A program made the position numbers and the translations under genes. DNA of 57,450 nucleotides from Holophagales bacterium UBA5704 (lineage in GTDB: Bacteria; Acidobacteriota; Thermoanaerobaculia; Multivoradales; UBA5704). The notes under the pieces were generated by a model that worked only from the letters and a program-made list of their open reading frames with translations, made no database searches and was not told where the DNA came from. Below are positions 21,215 through 28,723 of the stretch, piece after piece (position 1 is the stretch's first letter; each line of letters starts with the position of its first letter). Location: NCBI GenBank assembly GCA_002420005.1, contig DIHE01000170.1, positions 1 to 57,450 on the forward strand, read 5' to 3'.

Positions 21215-22978
21215 CTAAAGCCCGGTCACGCGCACCACCTCTTCGAACGTCGTCTGGCCTTCCGCCAGCTTGCGCAGCGCCGACTGGCGCAGGGTGCGCA
21301 TGCCGTTCTTGACCGCCTCGCGCTTGATTTCGGGCGCGTCGGCGCCGGCGACGACGAGGTTCTTGACCGCTTCGTCGATGGGCAAGATCTCGAAGATGCC
21401 GGTGCGGCCGAGATAGCCCGTGCCGCGGCACTCGAAGCAGCCCTCCCCTTCCTTGACCTTGACCCGCTTGCCGGGGGGCACCGCGAGGCGCAGGGTGTTG
21501 ACCTCCTCGTCGGTCAGGTGGCGCTCGGTCGCGCAGTGCGGGCAGATCCGGCGCAGCAGGCGCTGCGCCATGGTGCCCACCAGCGTCGAGCTGATCAGGA
21601 AGCGCTCCACGCCGAGGTCGGCGAGCCGCGAGATGGACGAGGCGGCGTCGTTGGTGTGCAGGGTCGAGAACACCAGGTGGCCGGTGAGCGCCGCCTGGAT
21701 CGCGTACTGCGCCGTCTCCGCATCGCGGATCTCGCCGACCATGATGACGTCCGGGTCCTGGCGCAGGATGTGGCGCAGCGCCGCGGCGAAGGTGATGCCG
21801 ACCTTCAGCTGCACCGCCGTCTGGTTGAAATCCTCGTGCACCATCTCGATCGGGTCCTCGATCGTGGTCACGTTGATCTCGCGGGTGGCGATCACCTTGA
21901 GCGCCGAATAGAGCGTCGTCGTCTTGCCCGAGCCGGTGGGACCGGTGACCAGCAGGATGCCGTGGGGCCGGCTGATGAAGTCGTTGAATTGTTGCAGCTC
22001 GTCGGCGTAGAAGCCGAGCCCCGAGAGGTCCTGCACCAGGACCTGCGGATCGAAGATGCGCAATACCACCTTTTCGCCGAAGGCGACGGGCAGGGTGGCG
22101 ACGCGCAGCTCCACCTCCCGGCCGCCGCGGGAGGTCTTGACGCGGCCGTCCTGCGGCCGGCGTTTCTCGGCGATGTCGAGGCGGGACATCGTCTTGATCC
22201 GCGAGACGACGGCGGCGTGGACCACCTTGGGCATGCGCTGGATGTCGTGCAGCACGCCGTCGATGCGGAAGCGGATCAAGCTGTCCTCGCGCTTCGGCTC
22301 GATGTGGATGTCGGAGGCCCGGCAGTCGAAGGCGTGCTGCAGCATGAACTCCACGGCGCGGACCACGTGGGCGTCGGAGGACTCGATCTCGGCCTCGCTC
22401 TTCATGCGGACGAGCTGCTCGAGGTTGCCGAGGTCGATGCCGCCGGTCAGGTCGCGCTCCGCCTTCTTGACCGACTGGCGCAGGCCGTAGAACTCGGTGA
22501 GCGCCTTGATGATGTCCGGTTCGGAGGCGATGATCAGCTCGATGTTGCTGCCGGCGATCCGCTTGAAGGAGTCGATCCCTTCGATGTCGTAGGGATTGGC
22601 GCAGGCGATGCGCAGCCGGCCGTTCACCATGTCGATGGGGATCATGCGGTGCCGTTTGGCGAACGGGCGCGACATCTTGGCCTCGATCAGGTCCGCGTTG
22701 AGGCTCAAGGTGTCGATGCGCAGGTGGCCGAGCTTGGCGTCGGCGGCGATCGCCTGGGCCACTTCGACCTCTCCCAGGACGCCGCCGCCCTCGCGGCCGT
22801 TGGGGAGCTTGAGGCGCAGGATCAGGTCATAGGCGAGGGACTTCTGTTCATAGGCGCTTCCGGTGCGCAAGCGCTGCGGCAGGAGCTTGGCCTCCTGCTT
22901 GATCAGATCCCCCTGGTCGGGAGTGACGTACTTCTGGCGGACCAGGATGTCCGCGACGAGCTCGGGTGCGAGGTTCAT
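21215..22978 (-). CDS. GspE/PilB-type secretion or pilus assembly ATPase
   Basis: The 587-residue ATPase powers type IV pilus extension or type II secretion. It has an N-terminal MshEN-like region (residues ~1-150), Walker A GPTGSGKTTTLYSAL, an Asp box, Walker B VIMVGEIRDAETAQYA and His box LVFSTLHTNDAASS. A zinc tetracysteine module has CPHC and a later CFEC. The zinc module is found in GspE and PilB and excludes PilT. With no neighbouring pilus genes here, the choice between GspE and PilB is open. The ATG lies 50 bp from the divergent HExxH gene. Confidence 0.92.
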   Translation of the reverse strand: MNLAPELVADILVRQKYVTPDQGDLIKQEAKLLPQRLRTGSAYEQKSLAYDLILRLKLPNGREGGGVLGEVEVAQAIAADAKLGHLRIDTLSLNADLIEAKMSRPFAKRHRMIPIDMVNGRLRIACANPYDIEGIDSFKRIAGSNIELIIASEPDIIKALTEFYGLRQSVKKAERDLTGGIDLGNLEQLVRMKSEAEIESSDAHVVRAVEFMLQHAFDCRASDIHIEPKREDSLIRFRIDGVLHDIQRMPKVVHAAVVSRIKTMSRLDIAEKRRPQDGRVKTSRGGREVELRVATLPVAFGEKVVLRIFDPQVLVQDLSGLGFYADELQQFNDFISRPHGILLVTGPTGSGKTTTLYSALKVIATREINVTTIEDPIEMVHEDFNQTAVQLKVGITFAAALRHILRQDPDVIMVGEIRDAETAQYAIQAALTGHLVFSTLHTNDAASSISRLADLGVERFLISSTLVGTMAQRLLRRICPHCATERHLTDEEVNTLRLAVPPGKRVKVKEGEGCFECRGTGYLGRTGIFEILPIDEAVKNLVVAGADAPEIKREAVKNGMRTLRQSALRKLAEGQTTFEEVVRVTGL

Positions 22979-23030
22979 GCTTCCTTCAGCATAGCTTGTC
23001 AGGAGGCTCCAGGGTACACTCGGATGGCAT

Positions 23031-23762
23031 ATGGAGTCGTGGGGACGACGGAGGGGGCGGCGGCTGAAGGAACAGGCGCGGCGGCTCTGGCGCCGGCTGC
23101 TGCCGGAAGAGGTCGAGTTGCCCGAGCGCGCGCGGCGGCTGCTGGGAGCCCTCTATCCAACGCTCGACCTCGGCCGGGTGCGTTTTCACCTGGGCCTTCC
23201 TCACGTTTTGCGCCATGTGGCGAACGGGATCGCCCTTCCCGCAGTGCTGGCGCCCCGGCTCTGCAGGATCTACATCCGGGACTCGTCCTGGCGGCCGGAA
23301 ACTCCGGAAGGTCTCGATCTCCTGGCGCACGAGGCGTTCCACGCCCTCCAGATGCAGGAGACCGGCCCGGGCCTCGGTCTGGTGCGGCCGTTCATCCTCC
23401 TCTATCTCGCCTGTGCCGCCGGCGAGGGGTTCCTGTATCACCGCCATCCGCTGGAGATCGACGCCTACGCCGTGGCCGGCCGGTCGGCGAGCCCGTTCGC
23501 CCGTGCCTGCCGGATGGACGATCCGGCGGCGGTCGAGGCCCTGGCGGTGACCGCGAGCCGGGTGGCTTTCTGGCGGCGGCTGGTGGAGAGCTGTCCGGGG
23601 GGAACCCTGGTGACGCCGCTCTGGCTTCTGCAGTGGGCCGTCGCCACCATCCTCCTCCAGGTGGGATGGCTGCTCACGGTGGGAGCCGGCGCTTGTGCGG
23701 CGGCCGCCCTGTGGCTCGCCGGGGCGGTGCTTGACCCCCCGAGGGTGAAGCGGCAAGAATGA
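23031..23762 (+). CDS. Membrane protein with HExxH metalloprotease-like motif (DUF4157-like)
   Basis: The 243-residue protein has a basic N-terminus, then LLAHEAFHALQMQE with the zinc-binding HExxH motif near residue 104. A hydrophobic stretch (FILLYLACAAGEGFLY) and a long C-terminal membrane segment (LQWAVATILLQVGWLLTVGAGACAAAALWLAG) follow. The segment around HExxH resembles DUF4157-type domains. Activity as a peptidase is not demonstrated for that domain. The neighbours, a pilus/secretion ATPase and a multiheme cytochrome, give no clear clue. Confidence 0.65.
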   Translation: MESWGRRRGRRLKEQARRLWRRLLPEEVELPERARRLLGALYPTLDLGRVRFHLGLPHVLRHVANGIALPAVLAPRLCRIYIRDSSWRPETPEGLDLLAHEAFHALQMQETGPGLGLVRPFILLYLACAAGEGFLYHRHPLEIDAYAVAGRSASPFARACRMDDPAAVEALAVTASRVAFWRRLVESCPGGTLVTPLWLLQWAVATILLQVGWLLTVGAGACAAAALWLAGAVLDPPRVKRQE

Positions 23763-23801
23763 CGGGCACGAATCGTTCGCCGCTGCCTCCGAGGTGAAGC
23801 C

Positions 23802-25571
23802 ATGCACGTCGTTTCTCGCCGCCGAGCCCTGCTCGCAACCCTTGCCGTGACCTTCTCGATCCTGCCGGCCGCGGCGCGCGGCGACATCTCGGGCTTCGTC
23901 CGGGTGCTGGGGAGCGGCTCCCCCGGTACGCCGGTCTCCGGGGCGCGGGTGCACGTCATCGCCGACTCGTCCGTCGTGGCGGTCTCGGCCGCCGACGGGA
24001 GCTTCACCCTGGCGGTGAGCCCGGCGGGTCCGGTGGAGCTGGCGGCCTCGGTGCCCTACAGCCGGAGCGCGGCCATCAACTATCTGATCGGCGGAGCCTT
24101 TGCGAACAACGGCGATACGGGGGTCGACATCCGGCTCGACGTCCTGCCCGCGGCGGACAACCCCACCTATCCGCCGGCCTCGGCGGGGTATTGCGGGAGC
24201 TGTCACCTTTCGGTCTATCCGCAGTGGGAGGGCTCGAACCATGCGGAGGCGGCGACCAACGCCTGGGTGCTGGACCTGTTCTCGGGGAGCGGCACGCCGG
24301 GGGGCGGTGCGGGCTTCGTGTTCCGCGACACGCACGACCCGGGCGAGACCGGATTCTGCGCCACCTGCCACTCGCCGATGGCGGACGTCTTCGACCCCGG
24401 CAACACCATGCTCGACGAGGTCACCGACCCGTCGGCGCTCGAAGGCGTCAACTGCGTCACCTGCCACCAGATGGACTCGGTCGATGCGGGCAATCTCGAC
24501 GCCCTCCACTTCCTCGGCAAGTCCACCTACCGCTTCCCGGACGGTACGTCGGCCCCGACCTCCGATTACGTCTGGGGACCGCTCGACGACGTCACGTTCA
24601 GCGGCATGAAGGCGTCGCATTCCACGCTGCACCGCACCTCGCTGCTCTGCGCCTCCTGCCACCAGTACGCCAACCCGGACAACGGAGCGCCGGGCCAGAA
24701 CACCTACCGCGAATGGGAGGCCTCCTCGTTTGCCACGCCCGGCCCCGGGCAGCGCACCTGCCAGAGCTGCCACATGCCGGAGGCGACCGACGACGAGCCT
24801 CTCTGCACCTCCGCCACCGCCGATCGGCCGGCCGACCAGCGCCGCCGCCATGTCTTCATCGGCTCGACGCCCGACATGCTGCAGAACAACCTGGCGCTGA
24901 CCCTGGCCGCCGAAGAGATCCCAGGCCGCGTCCGTGTCGTCGCCGCGGTCAACAACTTCGGTGCCGGCCACTCGTTCCCGACCGGCGTCTCGATCCGCAA
25001 TGCGATCCTGGTGGTGAGCGCGACGCTCAACAGCCAGCCGCTGGTCCAGGTGGCCGGGCCGACCGTGCCTTCCTGGGGGAGCGACGACGTGCCGGGCGAC
25101 CAGCCCGGGGACCTCGGCGGCCTGCCCGGCAAGGGCTTCGCCAAGGTCCTCGAAGGGCGGATCAACGGGCAGGGTCCGACGGTGCGGCCGGTGCTCTTCA
25201 TCGACGCCGAGGGCGTCACCTCCGACACCTTGATTCCCTCCGGCGCCATCGACACCTCCAGCTTCGAGTTCGAGCTTCCGGCCGGCCTGGCGCCGGGCGC
25301 CCAGGTGGCGGTCGAAGCGCAGCTTCTCTACCGTCGCACCTTCCGTGCCCTCCAGGTGACGAAAGGGTGGACCCAGAGCGCCCATGGGGGCCCGATCGAG
25401 ATCGAGGTGGCCCGCCGCCAGGTCGCCCTGCCGGTGACCGGCGGTGCCTCCGTGGTCGAAGTCCCGACCGCCTCTGCCCTCGGGCTCTGCGCCCTGGCCC
25501 TGGCTCTCGCCGCGCTCGGCGCATACCGCCTGCGTCGGCGGGTTGTTCCGGATCTGACGAACCGGGGTTGA
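23802..25571 (+). CDS. Five-heme c-type cytochrome with C-terminal sorting anchor
   Basis: This 589-residue exported protein begins with a signal peptide and a carboxypeptidase-regulatory-like beta domain (residues ~28-115: GFVRVLGSG...DGSFTLAV). Five CxxCH heme sites follow, at about residues 131, 186, 218, 283 and 320, and additional His residues could be distal ligands. The second half is beta-rich. It ends VPTASALGLCALALALAALG plus YRLRRR, an IPTL/PEP-CTERM-like membrane anchor and sorting signal. It may carry electrons at the cell envelope, similar to cytochrome c554-type proteins; donor and acceptor are unknown. Confidence 0.87.
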   Translation: MHVVSRRRALLATLAVTFSILPAAARGDISGFVRVLGSGSPGTPVSGARVHVIADSSVVAVSAADGSFTLAVSPAGPVELAASVPYSRSAAINYLIGGAFANNGDTGVDIRLDVLPAADNPTYPPASAGYCGSCHLSVYPQWEGSNHAEAATNAWVLDLFSGSGTPGGGAGFVFRDTHDPGETGFCATCHSPMADVFDPGNTMLDEVTDPSALEGVNCVTCHQMDSVDAGNLDALHFLGKSTYRFPDGTSAPTSDYVWGPLDDVTFSGMKASHSTLHRTSLLCASCHQYANPDNGAPGQNTYREWEASSFATPGPGQRTCQSCHMPEATDDEPLCTSATADRPADQRRRHVFIGSTPDMLQNNLALTLAAEEIPGRVRVVAAVNNFGAGHSFPTGVSIRNAILVVSATLNSQPLVQVAGPTVPSWGSDDVPGDQPGDLGGLPGKGFAKVLEGRINGQGPTVRPVLFIDAEGVTSDTLIPSGAIDTSSFEFELPAGLAPGAQVAVEAQLLYRRTFRALQVTKGWTQSAHGGPIEIEVARRQVALPVTGGASVVEVPTASALGLCALALALAALGAYRLRRRVVPDLTNRG

Positions 25572-25618
25572 CCTCAGGGTTGACCCCGCAACCCCGGCCG
25601 GGGCTTGCCGTCGGTCTC

Positions 25619-25636
25619 TTGATAGGGCATTATCAA
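25619..25636. promoter_or_regulatory. Palindromic operator, candidate Zur box
   Basis: TTGATAGGGCATTATCAA is a perfect inverted repeat of TTGATA around a 6-bp centre, lying 17 bp before the zur start codon at 25654. Fur-family regulators bind palindromes of this size. As the only such site ahead of zur-znuA-znuC-znuB it would control the whole operon. The exact consensus of this Zur is unknown. Confidence 0.65.
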
Positions 25637-25653
25637 TGCCGGAGGGATCGACG

Positions 25654-26040
25654 GTGCCGGCATCATCCAGCGAACGAGACACCCAGCAGAGGCGGGCGAT
25701 CCGCTCGGCCATCGAGCAGGCGAATCGGCCGTTGAGCCCGCGCGAGGTTCTGGACCATGCGCAGGCTCAGTCTCCCGGGCTGGGCATCGCCACCGTCTAC
25801 CGCACGTTGAAGAGCGGCGTCGAGGGGGGCTGGTTGCAGCCGGTCGAGCTGCCGGGTGAGCCGCCGCGCTACGAGCCGACGGGGAAGCGCCACCACCATC
25901 ATTTCCACTGCCGGCGCTGCGACCGCGTCTATGAGATCGACGGCTGCCCGGCCGACCTGCGCGCGTTGACACCGCCGGGATTCGCCCTGGAGGCGCACGA
26001 GATCGTGCTCTACGGACAATGCGCCGCCTGCTCGCAGTGA
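25654..26040 (+). CDS. zur: Fur-family zinc uptake regulator (Zur-like)
   Basis: The 128-residue protein has the Fur winged-helix (LSPREVLDHAQ, then GIATVYRTLKSGVEGGWL) and the metal-binding domain with HHHHFHCRRCDRVYEIDG and a C-terminal CAAC pair for structural zinc. With zinc bound it should repress transcription of zinc import genes. GTG 25654 is preferred over ATG 25636 because GGAGG precedes it by 8 bp and the ATG overlaps the operator palindrome. Its end overlaps znuA by 22 bp, so it is cotranscribed with the transporter it presumably regulates, giving autoregulation. Confidence 0.88.
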   Translation: MPASSSERDTQQRRAIRSAIEQANRPLSPREVLDHAQAQSPGLGIATVYRTLKSGVEGGWLQPVELPGEPPRYEPTGKRHHHHFHCRRCDRVYEIDGCPADLRALTPPGFALEAHEIVLYGQCAACSQ

Positions 26041-26909
26041 TCGCTCTGACGGCCCTGGTGCCGGCTTGCCGCCCCGCCTCCGGGACGCCGGCGGCCGGGC
26101 ACCGCTTGCGCGTGGCGGTCAGCGTTCCGCCGCAGGCTTGGTTCGTCGAGCGGATCGGCGGGGACCGGGTGGCGGTCGAGGTGATGATCCCGCCGGGTTT
26201 CTCCCACGTGGACCATCCGCTGAGCCCGCGCCAGATGGCGTCGCTCGCCGCGGCCGACCTCTACGTGAAGGTGGGGCATCCCTCGTTCGACTACGAACGG
26301 CACGCCATCGATCCTTTCCTGGAGCAGGCCCCGGGGATTCGCGTGGTGGACATGTCCCGGGGGATGCACTTTCTGGAAGGAGCCGAGGAGGGGGAGGAGG
26401 CGGGGCACGACCATGGCGACGGAGACCCCCATGTCTGGGTGGCGCCGGAGACGGTCGCCGTCGCCGCGGGGAACATCGAGCAGGCGCTCGCCGCGGCGGA
26501 CCCGGCCGGCGCGCCTCTGTACCGGGAGAACCTGCGCGCCTTCCTGCGCGAGATCGCGGCGCTCGACGGCGAGATCCGCACCCTCCTGGCCACCGCGCCG
26601 AGCCGGACATTCATCGTCTACCACCCCGGCTGGGGCTATTTCGCCCACCAGTACGGCCTGGAGCAGCTCGCCATCGAAGCGGAAGGGAAAGAGCCGAGCG
26701 CGCAGGGGATGATCCGCCTGATCGACCGGGCGCGCCGCGAGAACGTCCGGCTGGTGTTCGTCGAAGCCGGCTTTCCCCGCAAGAGCGCACAGGTGATCGC
26801 CGATGCCATCGACGGCCGCGTGGTGCTCGCCGATCCGCAGCAGAAGGACTGGCCGGACAACCTGCGCCGCGTCGCCGCGGCGTTCCTGGAGAGCCCGTCC
26901 CATGGCTGA
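26019..26909 (+). CDS. znuA: Zinc ABC transporter substrate-binding protein
   Basis: The 296-residue cluster-9 binding protein captures zinc (possibly manganese) outside the membrane. Its N-terminus ends LVPAC, a lipobox-like site, so it is probably a lipoprotein. Metal ligands are seen in FSHVDHPLSP, VKVGHPSFDYE, YHPGWGYFAH and VFVEAGF, and an acidic His-rich loop (EEAGHDHGDGDPHVW) typical of zinc binding proteins sits in the middle. It overlaps zur at the start and znuC at the end. Confidence 0.93.
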   Translation: MRRLLAVIALTALVPACRPASGTPAAGHRLRVAVSVPPQAWFVERIGGDRVAVEVMIPPGFSHVDHPLSPRQMASLAAADLYVKVGHPSFDYERHAIDPFLEQAPGIRVVDMSRGMHFLEGAEEGEEAGHDHGDGDPHVWVAPETVAVAAGNIEQALAAADPAGAPLYRENLRAFLREIAALDGEIRTLLATAPSRTFIVYHPGWGYFAHQYGLEQLAIEAEGKEPSAQGMIRLIDRARRENVRLVFVEAGFPRKSAQVIADAIDGRVVLADPQQKDWPDNLRRVAAAFLESPSHG

Positions 26910-27660
26910 GCGCCCGTTGATCGAGGCGCGGCGGATCACCTTCGGCTACGGCGCCGAGACGGTGCTGGAGGACGTGACGCTGGCGATCGACCCGGGAGAC
27001 TTCCTGGCCATCATCGGCCCGAACGGCGGCGGCAAGACGACGCTGGTGAAAGTCCTCCTCGGCCTGCTGCGCCCATGGAGCGGCGAGGTGATCTGGAACG
27101 CGCCGATCCGCCGTGGACGGATGGGATACGTGCCGCAGTTCTCGACCTTTGACAAAGGCTTTCCGCTGCGCGTCTCCGAGGTGGTGCTGATGGGGCGGAT
27201 GGACCGCCGCCGGCTGCTGCTGCCCTACACGCGGCAGGACCGCGCCGCGGTGGCCGCGGTCCTGGAGCGCCTGGGGCTCACCGCCCTGGCGAGAGAGCAC
27301 GTCCGCGAGATCTCCGGCGGCCAGCTGCAGCGGGTGCTGATCGCCCGGGCGGTGGTGGCGGAGCCCGAGATCCTCTTTCTCGACGAGCCGACGGCGTCGA
27401 TCGACGCGGAATCGCGCGATGCGCTCACCGGTCTCCTCGAAGAGCTGAACCGGCGCATCCCCGTGGTGGTCATCACCCACGACGTCACCGGCCTCGCCCC
27501 GCTGGTGCGCCGCATCGCCTGCGTCAACCGCCGCCTCGTCTGCCACGAAGGAGCCGAGCTCGATCCGCACACCCTGGAAGACGCCTATGGCGGCCCGGTC
27601 GAGCTGGTCACCCACGGCGCCGTCTCGGGCGTCGCGCAACGCATCCTGCACCGTCATTGA
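26902..27660 (+). CDS. znuC: Zinc ABC transporter ATPase
   Basis: The 252-residue ATPase has Walker A GPNGGGKTTLVK, Q-loop YVPQF, signature ISGGQLQRVLIARA, Walker B EILFLDEPT and the switch His in VVVITHD. It drives zinc import with ZnuB. ATG 26902 overlaps the last codons of znuA by 8 bp; the family N-terminus (PLIEARRITFGYG) confirms it. Confidence 0.94.
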   Translation: MAERPLIEARRITFGYGAETVLEDVTLAIDPGDFLAIIGPNGGGKTTLVKVLLGLLRPWSGEVIWNAPIRRGRMGYVPQFSTFDKGFPLRVSEVVLMGRMDRRRLLLPYTRQDRAAVAAVLERLGLTALAREHVREISGGQLQRVLIARAVVAEPEILFLDEPTASIDAESRDALTGLLEELNRRIPVVVITHDVTGLAPLVRRIACVNRRLVCHEGAELDPHTLEDAYGGPVELVTHGAVSGVAQRILHRH

Positions 27661-27669
27661 GGTTGCTCC

Positions 27670-28518
27670 GTGCCCGGATTTTTCGACGCGCTTTCCTACG
27701 AATTCATGCGCAACGCCGTGCTCGCCGGCCTGCTCGCCGCGGTCCTCTGCGGCGTCGTCGGTCCTTTCGTGGTGGTGAAGCGCCTGGCGTTCCTCTCCGA
27801 CGGCCTGAGCCACGCGGCGTTCGGCGGCATGGGAGCCTGTTTCTACCTGCATCTCGACCCGCTCCTGGGTGCCATGGCGGTGGCGCTCTTCTGCGCCGTC
27901 GCGCTGGGCCTGGTGGACACCGAGACGATCCGTTCCTACGACGCCTTGATCGGCGTCTTCTGGGCGGTGGGGCTGGCGGTGGGCATCGTCTTCGTCTACA
28001 AGACGCCGGGCTATGCCCCGAACCTGATGACCTATCTGTTCGGCAACATCCTGCTCGTCTCGCGCCACGACCTGGGCGTGCTCCTGGGGCTCGCGGTGGG
28101 GGTCTTCCTGATTCTGGGGCTCTTCTGGAAAGGGATCGTGGCGGTGGCGTTCGACGAGGTCTTCGCCCGGGTGCAAGGGGTGCCGGTACGCTTCCTGATG
28201 ACCCTCCTCCTCACCATGATCGCGCTGACGGTGGTGCTGCTCATCCAGGTCGTGGGGATCATCCTGGTGGTGGCGCTCCTGACCATCCCGCCGCTCATCG
28301 GCCTCATGCTGCTCAACGACCTGCGGGGCGTCCTCGCCGTGTCGACGGCGGTCGGCGTCACCATCACCTTGGGGGGGCTGGGCCTGTCCTATGCCTGGGA
28401 CCTCCCGTCCGGCCCTGCGATCATCCTGCTCGGCGCCTTCCTCCTCTTCGCCGTCTACGCCGGCCGCAAGCTCCGCGGCGGCGCCTTGCGCTCGCTGCCC
28501 GCCCTGCGGCGCGAGTGA
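27670..28518 (+). CDS. znuB: Zinc ABC transporter permease
   Basis: This 282-residue ABC-3 family permease has about eight hydrophobic segments, among them LAGLLAAVLCGVVGPFVVV, LLLTMIALTVVLLIQVVGII and VVALLTIPPLIGLML. The segment KRLAFLSDGLSHAAFGG is the conserved cytoplasmic loop of this family. It starts with GTG 9 bp after znuC and ends the operon. A stem-loop follows 17 bp after the stop. Confidence 0.93.
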   Translation: MPGFFDALSYEFMRNAVLAGLLAAVLCGVVGPFVVVKRLAFLSDGLSHAAFGGMGACFYLHLDPLLGAMAVALFCAVALGLVDTETIRSYDALIGVFWAVGLAVGIVFVYKTPGYAPNLMTYLFGNILLVSRHDLGVLLGLAVGVFLILGLFWKGIVAVAFDEVFARVQGVPVRFLMTLLLTMIALTVVLLIQVVGIILVVALLTIPPLIGLMLLNDLRGVLAVSTAVGVTITLGGLGLSYAWDLPSGPAIILLGAFLLFAVYAGRKLRGGALRSLPALRRE

Positions 28519-28535
28519 CCCCGGGATACAAAAAG

Positions 28536-28564
28536 AGGGAGCAGCACGGCGCGCACTGCTCCCT
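28536..28564. terminator. Bidirectional rho-independent terminator
   Basis: AGGGAGCAG (28536-28544) pairs exactly with CTGCTCCCT (28556-28564). On the minus strand the stem is followed by CTTTTTG, a good T-tract for the TPR-protein operon ending at 28724; on the plus strand CTTGTTGG follows for znuB. The 28565-28723 remainder shows no gene. Confidence 0.75.
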
Positions 28565-28723
28565 TGTTGGAGGAGACCGGGAGCACCGCGATTGGGGCGC
28601 GGCGCTCACCTGTCGGTGAAGACCCCCTCCACCGCCACGGGGGGCGTCGGCGCAGGGTGCCTTCAAAGGGGGAATGACGGACGCGGGCGAAACATTTCAC
28701 CGGGTGCGTGAAGGGTGGGGGCG

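Noticed and set aside
22986..25712. Minus-strand frame of about 900 codons
   Set aside because: It lies antisense to the HExxH and cytochrome genes, which have signal peptides, heme motifs and start sites.
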